This document shows, piece by piece, positions 37,829 through 47,242 of a stretch of 64,000 nucleotides of DNA (the stretch's first letter is position 1; each line of letters starts with the position of its first letter). Both the position numbers and the translations under genes were made by a program. The notes beneath the pieces are model-generated. The model saw nothing but the letters and a program-made list of their open reading frames with translations. It had not been told where the DNA came from and searched no databases. Origin of the DNA: Dactylococcopsis salina PCC 8305 (GTDB lineage Bacteria; Cyanobacteriota; Cyanobacteriia; Cyanobacteriales; Rubidibacteraceae); assembly GCF_000317615.1 (NCBI RefSeq), contig NC_019780.1:3431840-3495839 (forward strand), read 5' to 3'.

Positions 37829-38002
37829 ATGTATCGCAACGAAATTCTTGAAGAAATTCATCAATATAGAGATAAATATGCTCAGTCATTTCAATATGAT
37901 TTAAGATCACTCTTTAATGATTTAAAGAGAAAAGAGTTTGCTCACAAAGACAAACTGGTCAAACTTCCCATGAAGCGTCAAGTTCCTGTAAAGAAAGATT
38001 AA
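37829..38002 (+). CDS. Small antitoxin-like partner of the PIN protein (57 aa)
   Basis: 57 residues, ATG 37829 to TAA 38000-38002: MYRNEILEEIHQYRDKYAQS, FQYDLRSLFNDLKRKEFAHK, then a basic tail. The pattern EEI-R-KYA-F-YDL is what I know from small proteins that follow this type of PIN gene. It begins three bases after the PIN gene's stop, so the two are coupled. It would bind and block the toxin. The frame's 3' end touches the decayed toxin on the opposite strand. Function is inferred from the pairing. Confidence 0.75.
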   Translation: MYRNEILEEIHQYRDKYAQSFQYDLRSLFNDLKRKEFAHKDKLVKLPMKRQVPVKKD

Positions 38003-38121
38003 TCGAGACAAATACCGATTCTAGAAGTGAACAGAACATATCTTGTAGTGCAACAGTTTACATAATAGGCTTTTTCAATTTGTGATTCAGCAATGGGAGT
38101 AATTTCAACTTGAAATGTCAT
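37999..38121 (-). pseudogene. RelE/ParE toxin, truncated
   Basis: Begins MTFQVEITPIAESQIEKAYY, the typical first 20 residues of a RelE/ParE toxin, and overlaps the end of the antitoxin gene upstream by 17 bases. After 22 residues the sequence stops looking like the family (VNCCTTRYVLFTS) and ends at residue 40, instead of the usual 90-100. The 3' part has been lost, probably when the neighbouring PIN pair was joined. The antitoxin gene upstream is itself split by a group II intron. Confidence 0.75.
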
Positions 38122-38294
38122 ACTTGCGCTGCATCTCTTGAGTAAAATCCGCAAAGGGACGAGTTTGTCCCGCATTGAGTTCATCAAATCCTTGCTGAAT
38201 CCCTGCTAGGGTCTCCAACTGTTCCGCAAGAGAGCGTAACTGAGTTGGGCTTAATTTTCCCGATTCCAAGAATGTCACCAGAACTTGAATCGGG
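38105..38294 (-). CDS. Antitoxin gene, 3' exon (interrupted by group II intron)
   Basis: Reads PIQVLVTFLESGKLSPTQLR, then SLAEQLETLAGIQQGFDELN and ends RKYDISS with TGA 38105-38107. This is the C-terminal part of a small antitoxin. The 5' exon lies 2.35 kb away at 40643-40722, with the intron in between. The protein would be about 89 residues. The in-frame join needs the exon to start at 38294 (ACC PIQ); starting one base later would give a stop, so the exact 3' splice site is open by one base. Expression of the antitoxin would require splicing. The toxin behind it is truncated. Confidence 0.7.
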
Positions 38295-40642
38295 TAAGGT
38301 TCGAGAGTCGCCTCTCTCCCCTCCCCTAAGAACCGTACGTGACAGTTTCCCATCATACGGCTCAAGCCTTGCTTCCAACCTTCGTCTTGGTTTTTGAACT
38401 GTGTACCTGCTTATGACACGCTTTGTGTAAGTGGATTAAATTCTCAGTGTCGTCTGAGCCACCGTCTTTCACAGGTATTATATGGTGAGTCTCAATTTCT
38501 TCCCCGTTATAGAGGCTTTCTCCACAGACAGGACACTTATGTTCTTGCATCTTGGCTACTTGTTCGTATTTGCTACCTTTCGCCCACTTTTGTTTTCCTA
38601 TCTTGAGGTTTCGTTTTTGCCAATAGTCTCGGAGTGAGGGGTTATCAGGGCTTGCTGTCCCTTTGACCTTGACGTGCCTGATGATAGGAGTGCTACTGAT
38701 ATCGTAGAGCATAAAGAATTTCTCCTTACCTCCGCGACCAGTGCAATAACACGCAAAGCGATTTCTCCCTCGAATCCGATTAAAGTAGCGGTTGAAGACC
38801 CACGTTTTTGATTTATTCGGGTGTCGCCGTAACGCCCATTTATAGAGGTAGTGCCACACGCGATTTTCAATGTAGCTAAAGGTTTCTTTGCTTACCACAC
38901 CTCTGTAGTAGTTAGCAAAACCTCGGAGAAGTGGATTTAGGACTTTGATGACATCTTCTTGGGTGCAAGCCTTCATTTTATTTAGAGTTTCCCCAATCTT
39001 TTTACAGAAGGCAAGGACCTTCTTTTTCTGGGGCTTTATCAATAATTTGCCATCGTAGTGGCGTAAGTTGAACCCAAGAAAGTCAAAACCTTCTTCCATC
39101 GAGACGATTCTCGTCTTCTCCGCGCTGATTTCCAGACCTCGTTCTGACATCCACTGCTTTATCTGGTCAAGTATATGTTCTAGGCTTTCTTTATCCTTTG
39201 AGGTGACCACGAAGTCATCTGCATAACGAATAACTCCGAGCTTCGGATTGACTGATTTAATGAAGTCCTCCAACCCGTGTAATCCAATGTTAGCTAATAG
39301 AGGACTAATCACCCCACCTTGTGGTGTTCCCATGTCGGTCGGATTTAGTACACCCTTATCGAGGTAACCAGCTTTTAACCATCCTTCAATTAAGTCTCCA
39401 CGTGGTACAGACTCGATTGCTGTCAAGATGGCTTCATGGGCAATGTTGTCGAAGAAGCCCTTAATGTCAGCGTCTAGAACCCAGAGGTGTCCACCACTTG
39501 GACTTGAATTAAGTCGAATCCAACATTGAGCAATGGCATCGTGACAACTCCGACCGCATCTAAATCCATAGGAGTTAGGCTCGAATACTGCCTCCCACTC
39601 GGGTTCTAGTATATTTTTAACCATTGCTTGTGCGACTCTATCCCGTACGGTAGGGATTCCGAGGGGACGTTTCTTCCCGTTAGGTTTGGGTAGGTAAACT
39701 CGTCGTGTCGGGTTAGCTTTGGGCATTTCCCAACTGTTCACAAGTTTCACTCGCTCGTCTGGGGTGTTCAGTACCTCCTTATCTACCCCTGCGGTACGCT
39801 TTCCTTGATTAATTTGAGTGATTTGTCGCACTGATAATAGCAAATTGGCTCGGCTTCGTAACAACAGCTTCTGCAACCGACGTAATTGCTTCCACTGACC
39901 AAGACTTCTAGCACGAAAGATTCTCATACGCAAGTTTCTAACAGACTTCTTGACCTTGCGCCAGTTAATCTGACCCCAGTCTGAAATCTCTCCCCTTAGT
40001 CCATTTGTCAACGTTATAGATGACATCTAACTTCTCCTCGGGTTCGTCACCCTTGTAAACTTCACCTTCGTATAAGACCCAAGACAAGTCTGCTATTCCT
40101 TTCGGTCAGGGATAATGTTTCAACCCCTATCCATCCCGTTACAGGCTGGCGTTCGCTTTTTGTCTCATCTTCTACCCCCCAGAGAGTTGTAGGTTCGTTG
40201 CCTCCCCTCTACTCTTGGCTCGACCAGCCTTGAGACCCTGTGGGGCTTACTCTGTTGCGTCGATTGAACATACGAGTTGGTTAGGATGGCTGACTTTTCT
40301 GCGGAAGGAGTAAGTTTCCACGTTGTTACGAACAGACAGCGTAACAACCACCTTCTTACCATTTTGGTCACAGCCTATCAGGGATAATTTGGCTGTTTTC
40401 TAGTATGACGCAGTTTAATCATCAGCTTAGACTATGTTCATCCTTCCAATTCTCCTTCTAGCACGGAGACCAGTCAATCCCTACCAGCAACCGTTACATT
40501 TGGGGCGTGCATTCCACTGGATTCATTACTTACTACCAGTGTCGCCATTCTCCAAGTGTGGAGAACTTTCCACGAAGGACAGGGGTGGAAATCCCTGTGG
40601 TGTAAGGGTTACACCGCTTCAACCGACCAGTTCAGGTCGCAC
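38295..40642 (-). mobile_element. Group II intron with maturase/reverse transcriptase
   Basis: Starts on the minus strand at 40642 with GTGCGACC, the GUGYG consensus. The 3' part contains domain V at 38330-38363 (GAGCCGTATGATGGGAAACT, then GTCACGTACGGTTC) and domain VI just after, ending near CCTTA/C at 38294-38295. About 2,348 bases. The intron protein lies between domain III and domain V. It is inserted in the middle of an antitoxin gene on the same strand. Complete by eye, so it may still splice and move. Confidence 0.9.
38362..40026 (-). CDS. ltrA: Group II intron reverse transcriptase/maturase with HNH domain
   Basis: 554 residues. Splices and mobilises its intron. Reverse transcriptase blocks are visible in order: AGVDKEVLNTPDERVKLV, RRVYLPKPNGKKRPLGIPTV, VFEPNSYGFRCGRSCHDAI, VLDADIKGFFDNI, GTPQGGVISPLLANI, and the catalytic VIRYADDFVVTSKD with YADD. 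The maturase domain (domain X) follows with GFANYYRGVVSKETFSYIE. The C-terminal 75 residues are an HNH endonuclease with zinc cysteines (KCPVCGESLYNGEEIETHH, NLIHLHKACHKQVH). All parts are intact. The stop codon lies at the edge of domain V, as is common. Confidence 0.95.
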   Translation of the reverse strand: MSSITLTNGLRGEISDWGQINWRKVKKSVRNLRMRIFRARSLGQWKQLRRLQKLLLRSRANLLLSVRQITQINQGKRTAGVDKEVLNTPDERVKLVNSWEMPKANPTRRVYLPKPNGKKRPLGIPTVRDRVAQAMVKNILEPEWEAVFEPNSYGFRCGRSCHDAIAQCWIRLNSSPSGGHLWVLDADIKGFFDNIAHEAILTAIESVPRGDLIEGWLKAGYLDKGVLNPTDMGTPQGGVISPLLANIGLHGLEDFIKSVNPKLGVIRYADDFVVTSKDKESLEHILDQIKQWMSERGLEISAEKTRIVSMEEGFDFLGFNLRHYDGKLLIKPQKKKVLAFCKKIGETLNKMKACTQEDVIKVLNPLLRGFANYYRGVVSKETFSYIENRVWHYLYKWALRRHPNKSKTWVFNRYFNRIRGRNRFACYCTGRGGKEKFFMLYDISSTPIIRHVKVKGTASPDNPSLRDYWQKRNLKIGKQKWAKGSKYEQVAKMQEHKCPVCGESLYNGEEIETHHIIPVKDGGSDDTENLIHLHKACHKQVHSSKTKTKVGSKA

Positions 40643-40722
40643 GTCTGTTCACTGACTCCTTGGGGTAATTCACTGATTTGAATGTATCCGTCTTGATAAA
40701 ATCCTTCAACCGTTTTTGTCAT
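40643..40722 (-). CDS. Antitoxin gene, 5' exon
   Basis: ATG at 40720-40722 begins MTKTVEGFYQDGYIQISELP, then QGVSEQT where the intron starts at 40642. The start is typical of small antitoxins in which a beta-strand N-terminus binds DNA. It joins with the exon at 38105-38294. The upstream region contains HIP1-rich repeat (40770-40812), where its promoter must lie. Confidence 0.7.
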
Positions 40723-40857
40723 CAGTCAACTCAATCTCAACTTTACTCTATTTTACTCTCTGCGCGATCGCGCTCTGCGTAGTGAGCTTTCGCTCGATCG
40801 CGTGTTGGAATAAGCGGAGAAAACTCAACTTTAGAAGAGGAAAAAGCCTAAAATCAG
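40723..40857. repeat. HIP1-rich repeat upstream of antitoxin
   Basis: GCGCGATCGCGCTCTGCGTA, GTGAGCTTTCGCTCGATCGC and GTGTTGGAATAAGCGGAGAA: related to the units at 37140-37300, on the other side of the inserted intron and toxin region. Confidence 0.55.
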
Positions 40858-42384
40858 CTATCCTCGTCGAGGACGACCTAATGTTGTAATATACAAAGCC
40901 GCTTCGTCTTCTGGAATCCCTAAGACTTCATTCACTTGGTTATCAAAAAATCCTGCAATTCCACTCACACCTAATTTGAGATAAATTGCTACTAAGTTGA
41001 GACGTTGTCCGAGATGTCCCGCGTCAAGATGTAAATAACGATAAGCGCGATCGCCGTATAATGTAATTGCTTGTTGGAGATCAGCCGTTTGAAAAATCAC
41101 CGCCGCCGCATCTCGTCCTAAATCTTGTCCTAAACATAAATAGTGTAATTCTCTCCGAAAGTTTTTAAAGCGAATTTGTCGTAATTCTTGGGAACTCGGC
41201 GCATAATAATAACACCCTTCTTCTAAATCCGTTACACCAGATACAGCAACAAAGGTGGAAACTAGATTTAAATCAAAAAAATCTGGAGTTGAGTCTAAAC
41301 TTTGTCGCCAATAGTCTTGGGGTTGATAGGTAAAACTAAGAAGTTTCTTCAGTTCATCTAAGGTGATTTCTTCACCATTAAAACCACGAGTTGAGCGACG
41401 TTTCAGGATAGTTTCTTGTAATCCTTCTAACTGTTCTCCCCAAAAAATCGGTTGAGTTTCTGTTGATACTTTTAAGCAAAATGGAAAATTATATTTGTCC
41501 TTTCTTTCTGCTTCTTTGCGTTTTTTAGAGGAGAGATTGGGTTCAGTTTCAATTTTGGTTAATTCGTGAAGATGAGAGAGTAAATTTCCATCAGGAATGT
41601 TAGCAGAAAAATGATGATTGGCTTTTGAAGGTAAAGCAGTTGTAGTGGGAGGTAAGTTCTGTTTAATTTCTAAGATATCGGCTAAACCAGCCACCGTAAT
41701 CACTCCTTCTTCTTGAGGGTTAAGATAGAGTAATTCATTCATTTTATCATCGTTAAATCCCCCAATTAAATGAGGACGATAATCGGTTAAACTTCCTGCT
41801 AATTCTAAGTTTCCTAACAGGTGTCCTGTGTCTAGAAAAATGCGTCGATAAGCCCGATCTTCGTAGCGCCATGCCGATCGATAAAATATCGCAGAAACCG
41901 CGATCGCAAGTTCGGTATTTTCTAAGGTGGAATCCCAAAAACAAGCGGTTTTTAAACTTGGCCAAACCGAATCTTCCCAAAAGTGAATTAAGGAATGAGT
42001 TTTACATTGATAGTTGTATAAACCTTCGGGTAAAAAAGATAATCCTCTAACAATTAAATAAACTTCCGCCGGATAAAGTCCACCCGCAGAAGGGGCGGCC
42101 CGAAGTAAAATCTGATCTCCAGAAGGCGTTTGCAATTTTGCCGTTACCCCATAAGATAAAAGGAGAAATCGGGAAAGTCGATGCCATTTTTCCCAGTTTT
42201 CTTCGTCAGTGGGTGCGTTGTTGAGATAGGGTTTTAGATCGTAAGTTGTTCCCAGTTTATAATCTTTGTAGGGAAGCGGTTGTTTGTCCCAATCTAAGGA
42301 ACGAGCTTTCTGGGCAATAGTTTCTGGGTCATATTTGGTGCGTTCGTGGTAATGTTGAGCGAGAGTGGGTTTCCATTCAGCCAT
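40858..42384 (-). CDS. SagB/ThcOx-type tandem nitroreductase protein
   Basis: 508 residues made of two nitroreductase-like halves. The first (about 60-230) has AAPSAGGLYPAEVYLIVRGL, GLYNYQCKTHSL, RRIFLDTGHLLGNLELAGSL. The second (about 320-508) has ILKRRSTRGFNGEEITLDEL, CYYYAPSSQELRQI, YRYLHLDAGHLGQRLNLVAI, and ends LGIPEDEAALYITTLGRPRR. FMN binding in SagB and ThcOx uses the RRS/TR motif, seen in the second half. Related proteins oxidise azolines in peptide natural products, but there is no cyclodehydratase or precursor peptide in the window; a role in other redox steps is equally possible. Single gene. Confidence 0.9.
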   Translation of the reverse strand: MAEWKPTLAQHYHERTKYDPETIAQKARSLDWDKQPLPYKDYKLGTTYDLKPYLNNAPTDEENWEKWHRLSRFLLLSYGVTAKLQTPSGDQILLRAAPSAGGLYPAEVYLIVRGLSFLPEGLYNYQCKTHSLIHFWEDSVWPSLKTACFWDSTLENTELAIAVSAIFYRSAWRYEDRAYRRIFLDTGHLLGNLELAGSLTDYRPHLIGGFNDDKMNELLYLNPQEEGVITVAGLADILEIKQNLPPTTTALPSKANHHFSANIPDGNLLSHLHELTKIETEPNLSSKKRKEAERKDKYNFPFCLKVSTETQPIFWGEQLEGLQETILKRRSTRGFNGEEITLDELKKLLSFTYQPQDYWRQSLDSTPDFFDLNLVSTFVAVSGVTDLEEGCYYYAPSSQELRQIRFKNFRRELHYLCLGQDLGRDAAAVIFQTADLQQAITLYGDRAYRYLHLDAGHLGQRLNLVAIYLKLGVSGIAGFFDNQVNEVLGIPEDEAALYITTLGRPRRG

Positions 42385-42473
42385 GATCTGTGAGTCGGGT
42401 TAATGCACTATCAAAATTATAAGATGTTGGGCGCTCGATCGATACTCATTGGATAAAACTAAGGATTTAAGCT

Positions 42474-43154
42474 ATGTTTCAACTCAAAAACGTTGTTCCC
42501 TGGGGACGTTCCTTCCAAGACTACATCGAAATGTTTAACCTCACACCAGAAGATTTAGAATTATCAATTCTCGATTGTGCAGGAGGACCCGCGAGTTTTA
42601 ATGCAATAATGAAACAACGAGAAAAAACTGTTATTTCTTGCGATCCAATTTATCAGTTTACACCGCAACAAATCGAGAAAAGAATTGATGAAACTTATCC
42701 GATCATCATTGATGGTTTATACAAAAATATCGATCAATTTGTTTGGGAGAAAACTCCCACTCCTGAAGCGTTAGGAGAAGATAGACTTTCCGCAATGAAG
42801 GAATTTTTAGCGGACTTTGCGACTGGAAAACAAGAAGGGCGTTATCGAGAAATTGGTTTTCCAGAACTCCCATTTTCTGACCAACATTTTGATTTAGCCG
42901 TGTCTTCTCATTTACTCTTCACTTATTCGGAACAGTTTTCTTGGGAGTTTCATTTACAGTCTATTTTAGAACTGTCTCGTGTGGCGAAAGAAGTACGAAT
43001 TTTCCCTTTAGTTGAAAATTTTACCAGTATCAAGTCTCGACATTTGGACTCAATTTTAGAAGCACTCACAACAGGAGGATATGAAACAGAAATACAGAAA
43101 ACCGTTTATGAGTTTCAACGCGGAGGAAATGAGTTATTAAAAGTGATAGGGTAG
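42474..43154 (+). CDS. SAM-dependent methyltransferase-like protein
   Basis: 226 residues. The Rossmann motif is ELSILDCAGGPASFNAIMKQ (G-rich loop as CAGGP), followed by VISCDPIYQF (acidic residue after the second strand) and LPFSDQHFDLAVSSHLLFTY (post-motif II). Ends with EVRIFPLVENFTSIKSRHLD, typical of class I methyltransferases of unknown substrate. It is divergent from the SagB-type gene, with a 90-base shared promoter region. No substrate can be named. Confidence 0.85.
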   Translation: MFQLKNVVPWGRSFQDYIEMFNLTPEDLELSILDCAGGPASFNAIMKQREKTVISCDPIYQFTPQQIEKRIDETYPIIIDGLYKNIDQFVWEKTPTPEALGEDRLSAMKEFLADFATGKQEGRYREIGFPELPFSDQHFDLAVSSHLLFTYSEQFSWEFHLQSILELSRVAKEVRIFPLVENFTSIKSRHLDSILEALTTGGYETEIQKTVYEFQRGGNELLKVIG

Positions 43155-43238
43155 GCATAATAATAATGAAAAAGATACAAAAGCAGGGGATTACATGACC
43201 TTTGATGAATACAAAGTGCAATGCACGCATCATCGCGC

Positions 43239-43937
43239 TTAGGTAAGTTCCAAAGTATTTAACCAATTTTCAATCAGTTTTAACATTTTCTCTGAACTTA
43301 ATCCTCTGATTTGTTGGGGAATTTCCTCTAAAGAATTAAACGGTTGCTTATTGCGAATTTGCTCAATAATGTTGTATCTTTTAGTCTGGATACCCGCTTT
43401 TTCTAATCGATCGCGCAATCGCTTTTCTTCTTGAGAAGAAGAATCATTGAATAATTCGAGAAGATTATGGCGTTTTGGAATTTGTTTCTCTACAGTTCCT
43501 ATAGATGATTTTAATGCTTTATTTTCTTCAGTAACCGTTTGGATTAAATCATAAATCCTTTGTTCAATTGTCTGTTCAAAATTATTAAATCTTCCCACTA
43601 AATCATCAGACTGAGTTGAGAAATCAGAATCACGTTTAAATAGTTCTACTTGTTCAACTAAAGCAGATTCATGTTCAGGATCAATAACAACTGCTTGAAT
43701 TGTCTCTGCTTTTCTAGGGTTAATTTCTCTCGCCCGTACCGCAGCAAAATAAACAAAATCTCCATAAATGACAGAATAAGATTCTAATCCATTTTGCCTT
43801 AAAACAACAGGTTGAATACTGAGTTCTGCTTTTAAAAAAAGATTAGCTGCTTGCTCAATTTCTTCTGTCGAAAACTGAGAAGCTGAGAGAGAGGATTGAA
43901 TATCTTGAACGGAAACAAGTTGATAATATAATTTCAT
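43239..43937 (-). CDS. ParB-like protein with coiled coil (last gene of ParA operon)
   Basis: 232 residues. A ParB-like N-terminal part is suggested by AELSIQPVVLRQNGLESYSV, IYGDFVYFAAVRAREINPRK and ETIQAVVIDPEHESA, where ParB has its GERRYRAA-type motif; here it is YGDFVYFAAVRA. Then a coiled-coil region (FNNFEQTIEQRIYDLIQTVT) and a C-terminal helical part with helix-hairpin-like repeats (GIQTKRYNIIEQIRNKQPFN). Its start overlaps the ParA fusion gene by four bases (ATGA), so it is the natural partner of that ParA. It would bind DNA or load the ParA. The weak match to ParB should be confirmed by structure prediction. Confidence 0.7.
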   Translation of the reverse strand: MKLYYQLVSVQDIQSSLSASQFSTEEIEQAANLFLKAELSIQPVVLRQNGLESYSVIYGDFVYFAAVRAREINPRKAETIQAVVIDPEHESALVEQVELFKRDSDFSTQSDDLVGRFNNFEQTIEQRIYDLIQTVTEENKALKSSIGTVEKQIPKRHNLLELFNDSSSQEEKRLRDRLEKAGIQTKRYNIIEQIRNKQPFNSLEEIPQQIRGLSSEKMLKLIENWLNTLELT

Positions 43938-45505
43938 ATTAATTTTAAGAGTTCATCGACTAACTGATTAAATTCTTGAGATGATTTAGAATTAGGTGCA
44001 TAATCAAGAACAGATTTTGGATCAGGAATTGAGTCTTCTTCAGTTTCGATAACTAATTCTGAACAATTCGCTAAATCAGCACGCTCGAAAATAGCAGATT
44101 CTAAAACCTTGAGATGATAACGATCATTAATTTTATCTTTTCTCTTAGGGAATGTGTATTTAATAAAAGTGGCAACTGTTGAAATTTTAGTAGGAAGAAC
44201 ACCGATGACATTTAATGGGGAAAGGTTGGTCATTTCTCGAAAGTTATTCACCTCTTGAATTAACTCTTGAACATTAGTTAACCCTTGATTAGCAAAAGGC
44301 TTTAAGTCACTGGGAATAATTAAATGATCCGCAGCAATTAAAGCAATTTTTGCATATAAATTAAGAGCAGGTGGTGTATCAATAATTACGATATCATATT
44401 TATCTTTAACTGCTTGAATTTTCTTAGCTAAAACAAACGGGCTAAAACTGCTATTTTTGAGTTCATTTTCAGCTTTCATTAAAGAAATATGGCTAGGAAT
44501 AATATCTACAGTCGGATCACAATAGCTTCCTTTTCTGGCTACTTCAGGAATTGAATTAAATTCTTTACTTTCTAGAACTTGTAAGATATTCAATTCTTTC
44601 AAATTATCATTAGACTCGTCATCAAATTTCACTAAACCTGTTGCATAGGTTGTGTTAGCTTGACTGTCTAAATCAATTAATAGAACACGATTTCCTCTCT
44701 TAGCAAAAGCAGCGGCTAAGTTAACAGCAACGGTGGTTTTTCCGACACCACCTTTATTGTGATAAATGGCAATTGTTTTCATGGTTTTTTCTGGCTTAGG
44801 TTTACTGGATTTTTGAATAGGTTCGTCTTTAATTATTACACTGTTTTGATAAAATTGGCGAAAAGATTCAACTCCTCCTTGTAAATCTTCTCGTTGTGGG
44901 TTAGCATCAAATAAGTGTGGACTACCGACAACAATTCGCTTGGTTTTAGCGCGAGTAATCGCAACATTTAAACGATTGAGTTGAAAGTAAAATTCTGCTC
45001 TTTGTGTGGCGTGTTCGGGGTCGCTGGTGGTTAAAGAAACGATGATCATTTCCCGTTGTTGTCCTTGCATAGATTCAACGGTGTTAACCTGAATTTCAGT
45101 TAATTCGGGGTGATTGGTGTCTTTCTTTAATTCAGTCCGAATTAGTCGCACTTGGGCGCGGTAGGGGGCAATTACGGCGATTTCTTGGGGAGAAATACCA
45201 CATTCCACTGCTTCGGTAATGATGTCAGCGATCGCTTTTGCTTCGGGGTACGATCGCGCTTTTTTTCCTTGATGATTGATTTCTAGAAACACGGCGGGTG
45301 TCTCTGGATCAAGCACTTTTGGAAAACGTTGCGAAGAATGATTTAAGGGAAAACGACGTTGACTCGCTAACTGAGAAGGCTGTAATTTTCCCTCATAAAA
45401 ATAATCACTGGGAAAGCGATTAATCTCATCATTCATGCGATAAGTAATGTCTAACATCGTTCCAGGTGCGTGTTCAAATAAGGTTTCAAAAATGGAACGC
45501 TTCAC
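43934..45505 (-). pseudogene. Helicase C-terminal half fused to ParA
   Basis: 523 residues from a GTG. Residues 1-235 are the second RecA-like half of an SF1 helicase of the Dna2/Nam7/UPF1 kind: TMLDITYRMNDEINRFPSDY, IAVIAPYRAQVRLIRTEL, VNTVESMQGQQREMIIVSLT and RLNVAITRAKTKRIVVG. After a short linker, residues 245-523 are a ParA ATPase: [20 protein letters not shown] (Walker A), VLLIDLDSQANTTYATGL, and IVIIDTPPALNLYAKIAL. The frame continues without break from the upstream helicase half except for one TAG at 45515-45517, so both were one protein of about 1,066 residues. A helicase-ParA fusion is rare and is the most unusual domain layout here. Confidence 0.8.
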
Positions 45506-45514
45506 CCAAGAAAT

Positions 45515-47134
45515 CTAATGTTTTGCGGTAATAACTGGCGACATTTGTTTATGATCGCCGATAAAAATATGGCGCTTTCCAGCTAACATTCCTGATAGCG
45601 CGATCGGGAGTGTAATTTGTCCAGCTTCATCAAAAATAACGGTATCAAAATCAATTCCTTTTAACCGATTTGTGCGTAATGCAAAACAAGTTCCCCCAAT
45701 AATCAATCCTTTGCTTTCTGCTGTATAAGGACTATTATTAAAGTATTCATAGTTTTTGATTTCTCCTCCTTCCCAAGTTAAGCCAGTTGTTTTATCTTCT
45801 CCTCCAACTTTGAAAATATGACTGTAACCAGTGGTTTCTTTAATGGTTCGCAAGGCGTTATTAATCGCCGTATGGGTAAACGCTGTTACTAAAACTCGCT
45901 TGTGATGACGGGCTAAAATGGTCGCTAAATGTGCTAATAATCGGGTTTTTCCTGTTCCAGGGGGACCTTGAATTAAATAATAATTTTGCGTCGCGATCGC
46001 GCTCACTAAGGCTTCTTTTTGTTTATCAGAAAGTCCTAATTTTAAGTCGGTGATAAACTCCCAACTTTGCTGATAGTTTGTGGTGGGAATATCAGGAAGA
46101 GTTTTTCCTTGTAGGATATTGAGAATTTTATCTTGAATTGGAGGAGATTCTTTAATTTCCGCTAAAGCAGCAATCAAATAACGACGAACATCGATCGAGT
46201 CTTGATCTAATACCCAATCTTGTCGAGAAGTGTCTAAATCAGGAAAAATCGTTTGATAACCAGCACGAAGAATTAAATCATTTCCTGTTTCTTCTTCTAA
46301 GATACAAGCATAACTATTGTTCGGATCGAAAGGCTGATTTAAACTTAAACGGAGAGGATTTCCTGCTGAGAATTTAGAAAGATTTTCTCCTGAATAACGG
46401 AGGGTGATTTTATTTCCTGTATATTGAATAATTTGTAATCCAGAAATTGCATAGCCATCTTCTATTCTTTCTGCTAACGGTTTACGCCAAATCTGTTTGG
46501 TTTCTCGAATTTGAGAGTCGGTTTCTGTGTTGATAAATCCTTCTAAACTGTTGAGTAGAGTTGTTTCGGAAACGGCTTTGATTTCCTGATTAATCTCATT
46601 TTGATTTAAGTATCGATCGCGCTGTTTTTCCCGCGCCATCTCTTCAGCTTGTGATTTTGTCCAAAATGGTATTTTTCTAATTTTTTGCGTATCTGGAAAC
46701 TGATTTAAAACGGATTTGTTGCTACTATAACGGGCGATTAGTTTCGCAATAATTAGACAACAGCTTTCAGGGGAAGTGATAATTTGCTCTTCTGCAAAAC
46801 GTAACACAAACCAGCCATTTTCGGTGAAGGCGCGATCGCGCTGTCGATCTTTTCCGATGTAATGAGTGGCTTCACCTGTATCATAAACATAGGGTTCATC
46901 ACATTCGATATCAATGTAAAGATTAGCGGCTGGATCAATGTAAACAAAATCTGGGGTGTAACTTTTAAATTGCTTATTGTGATCAATTTGATTGCCAAAA
47001 TAAGGGCTTAAATAGTACCAGAAAAAATGGTCTTCAGCAGGATTTGCGGTTACGATTCGTTCTTCTGAGGAAGGAAGCGGGAGCGCGATCGATTGACGTT
47101 GTTGGGGACGGAAAATAATGGGATAGTTAGACAC
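45515..47134 (-). pseudogene. Nuclease-helicase N-terminal half, ended by in-frame TAG
   Basis: 539 residues. The N-terminal about 130 residues are nuclease-like of the PD-(D/E)XK kind: SYTPDFVYIDPAANLYIDIE, where D and E-x-D-type acids follow, and RDRAFTENGWFVLRFAEEQI. From about 380 comes the first half of the SF1 helicase: YLIQGPPGTGKTRLLAHLAT (Walker A), VTAFTHTAINNALRTI, TVIFDEAGQITLPIAL (DEAG), and the gate motif IFIGDHKQMSPVITAKH where it ends at TAG. Past this TAG the same frame reads ISWVKRSIFETLFEHAPGT, the expected continuation. So a C-to-T or G-to-T change in a Gln or Glu codon is likely. Starts 108 bases after the ParB-like gene upstream. Confidence 0.8.
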
Positions 47135-47242
47135 AATTAGCTTAGAGATTTCCTTGAGATTTGTCTAGTTTTATCGGTAAAGATTTTATTAATCTTAAAA
47201 AGACACGATCGATGCTATTTAGAAAAAAATAACATCTAATTG

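Noticed and set aside
40165-40655. Two small frames between the maturase and the antitoxin exon
   Set aside because: They lie in the ribozyme domains of the group II intron.
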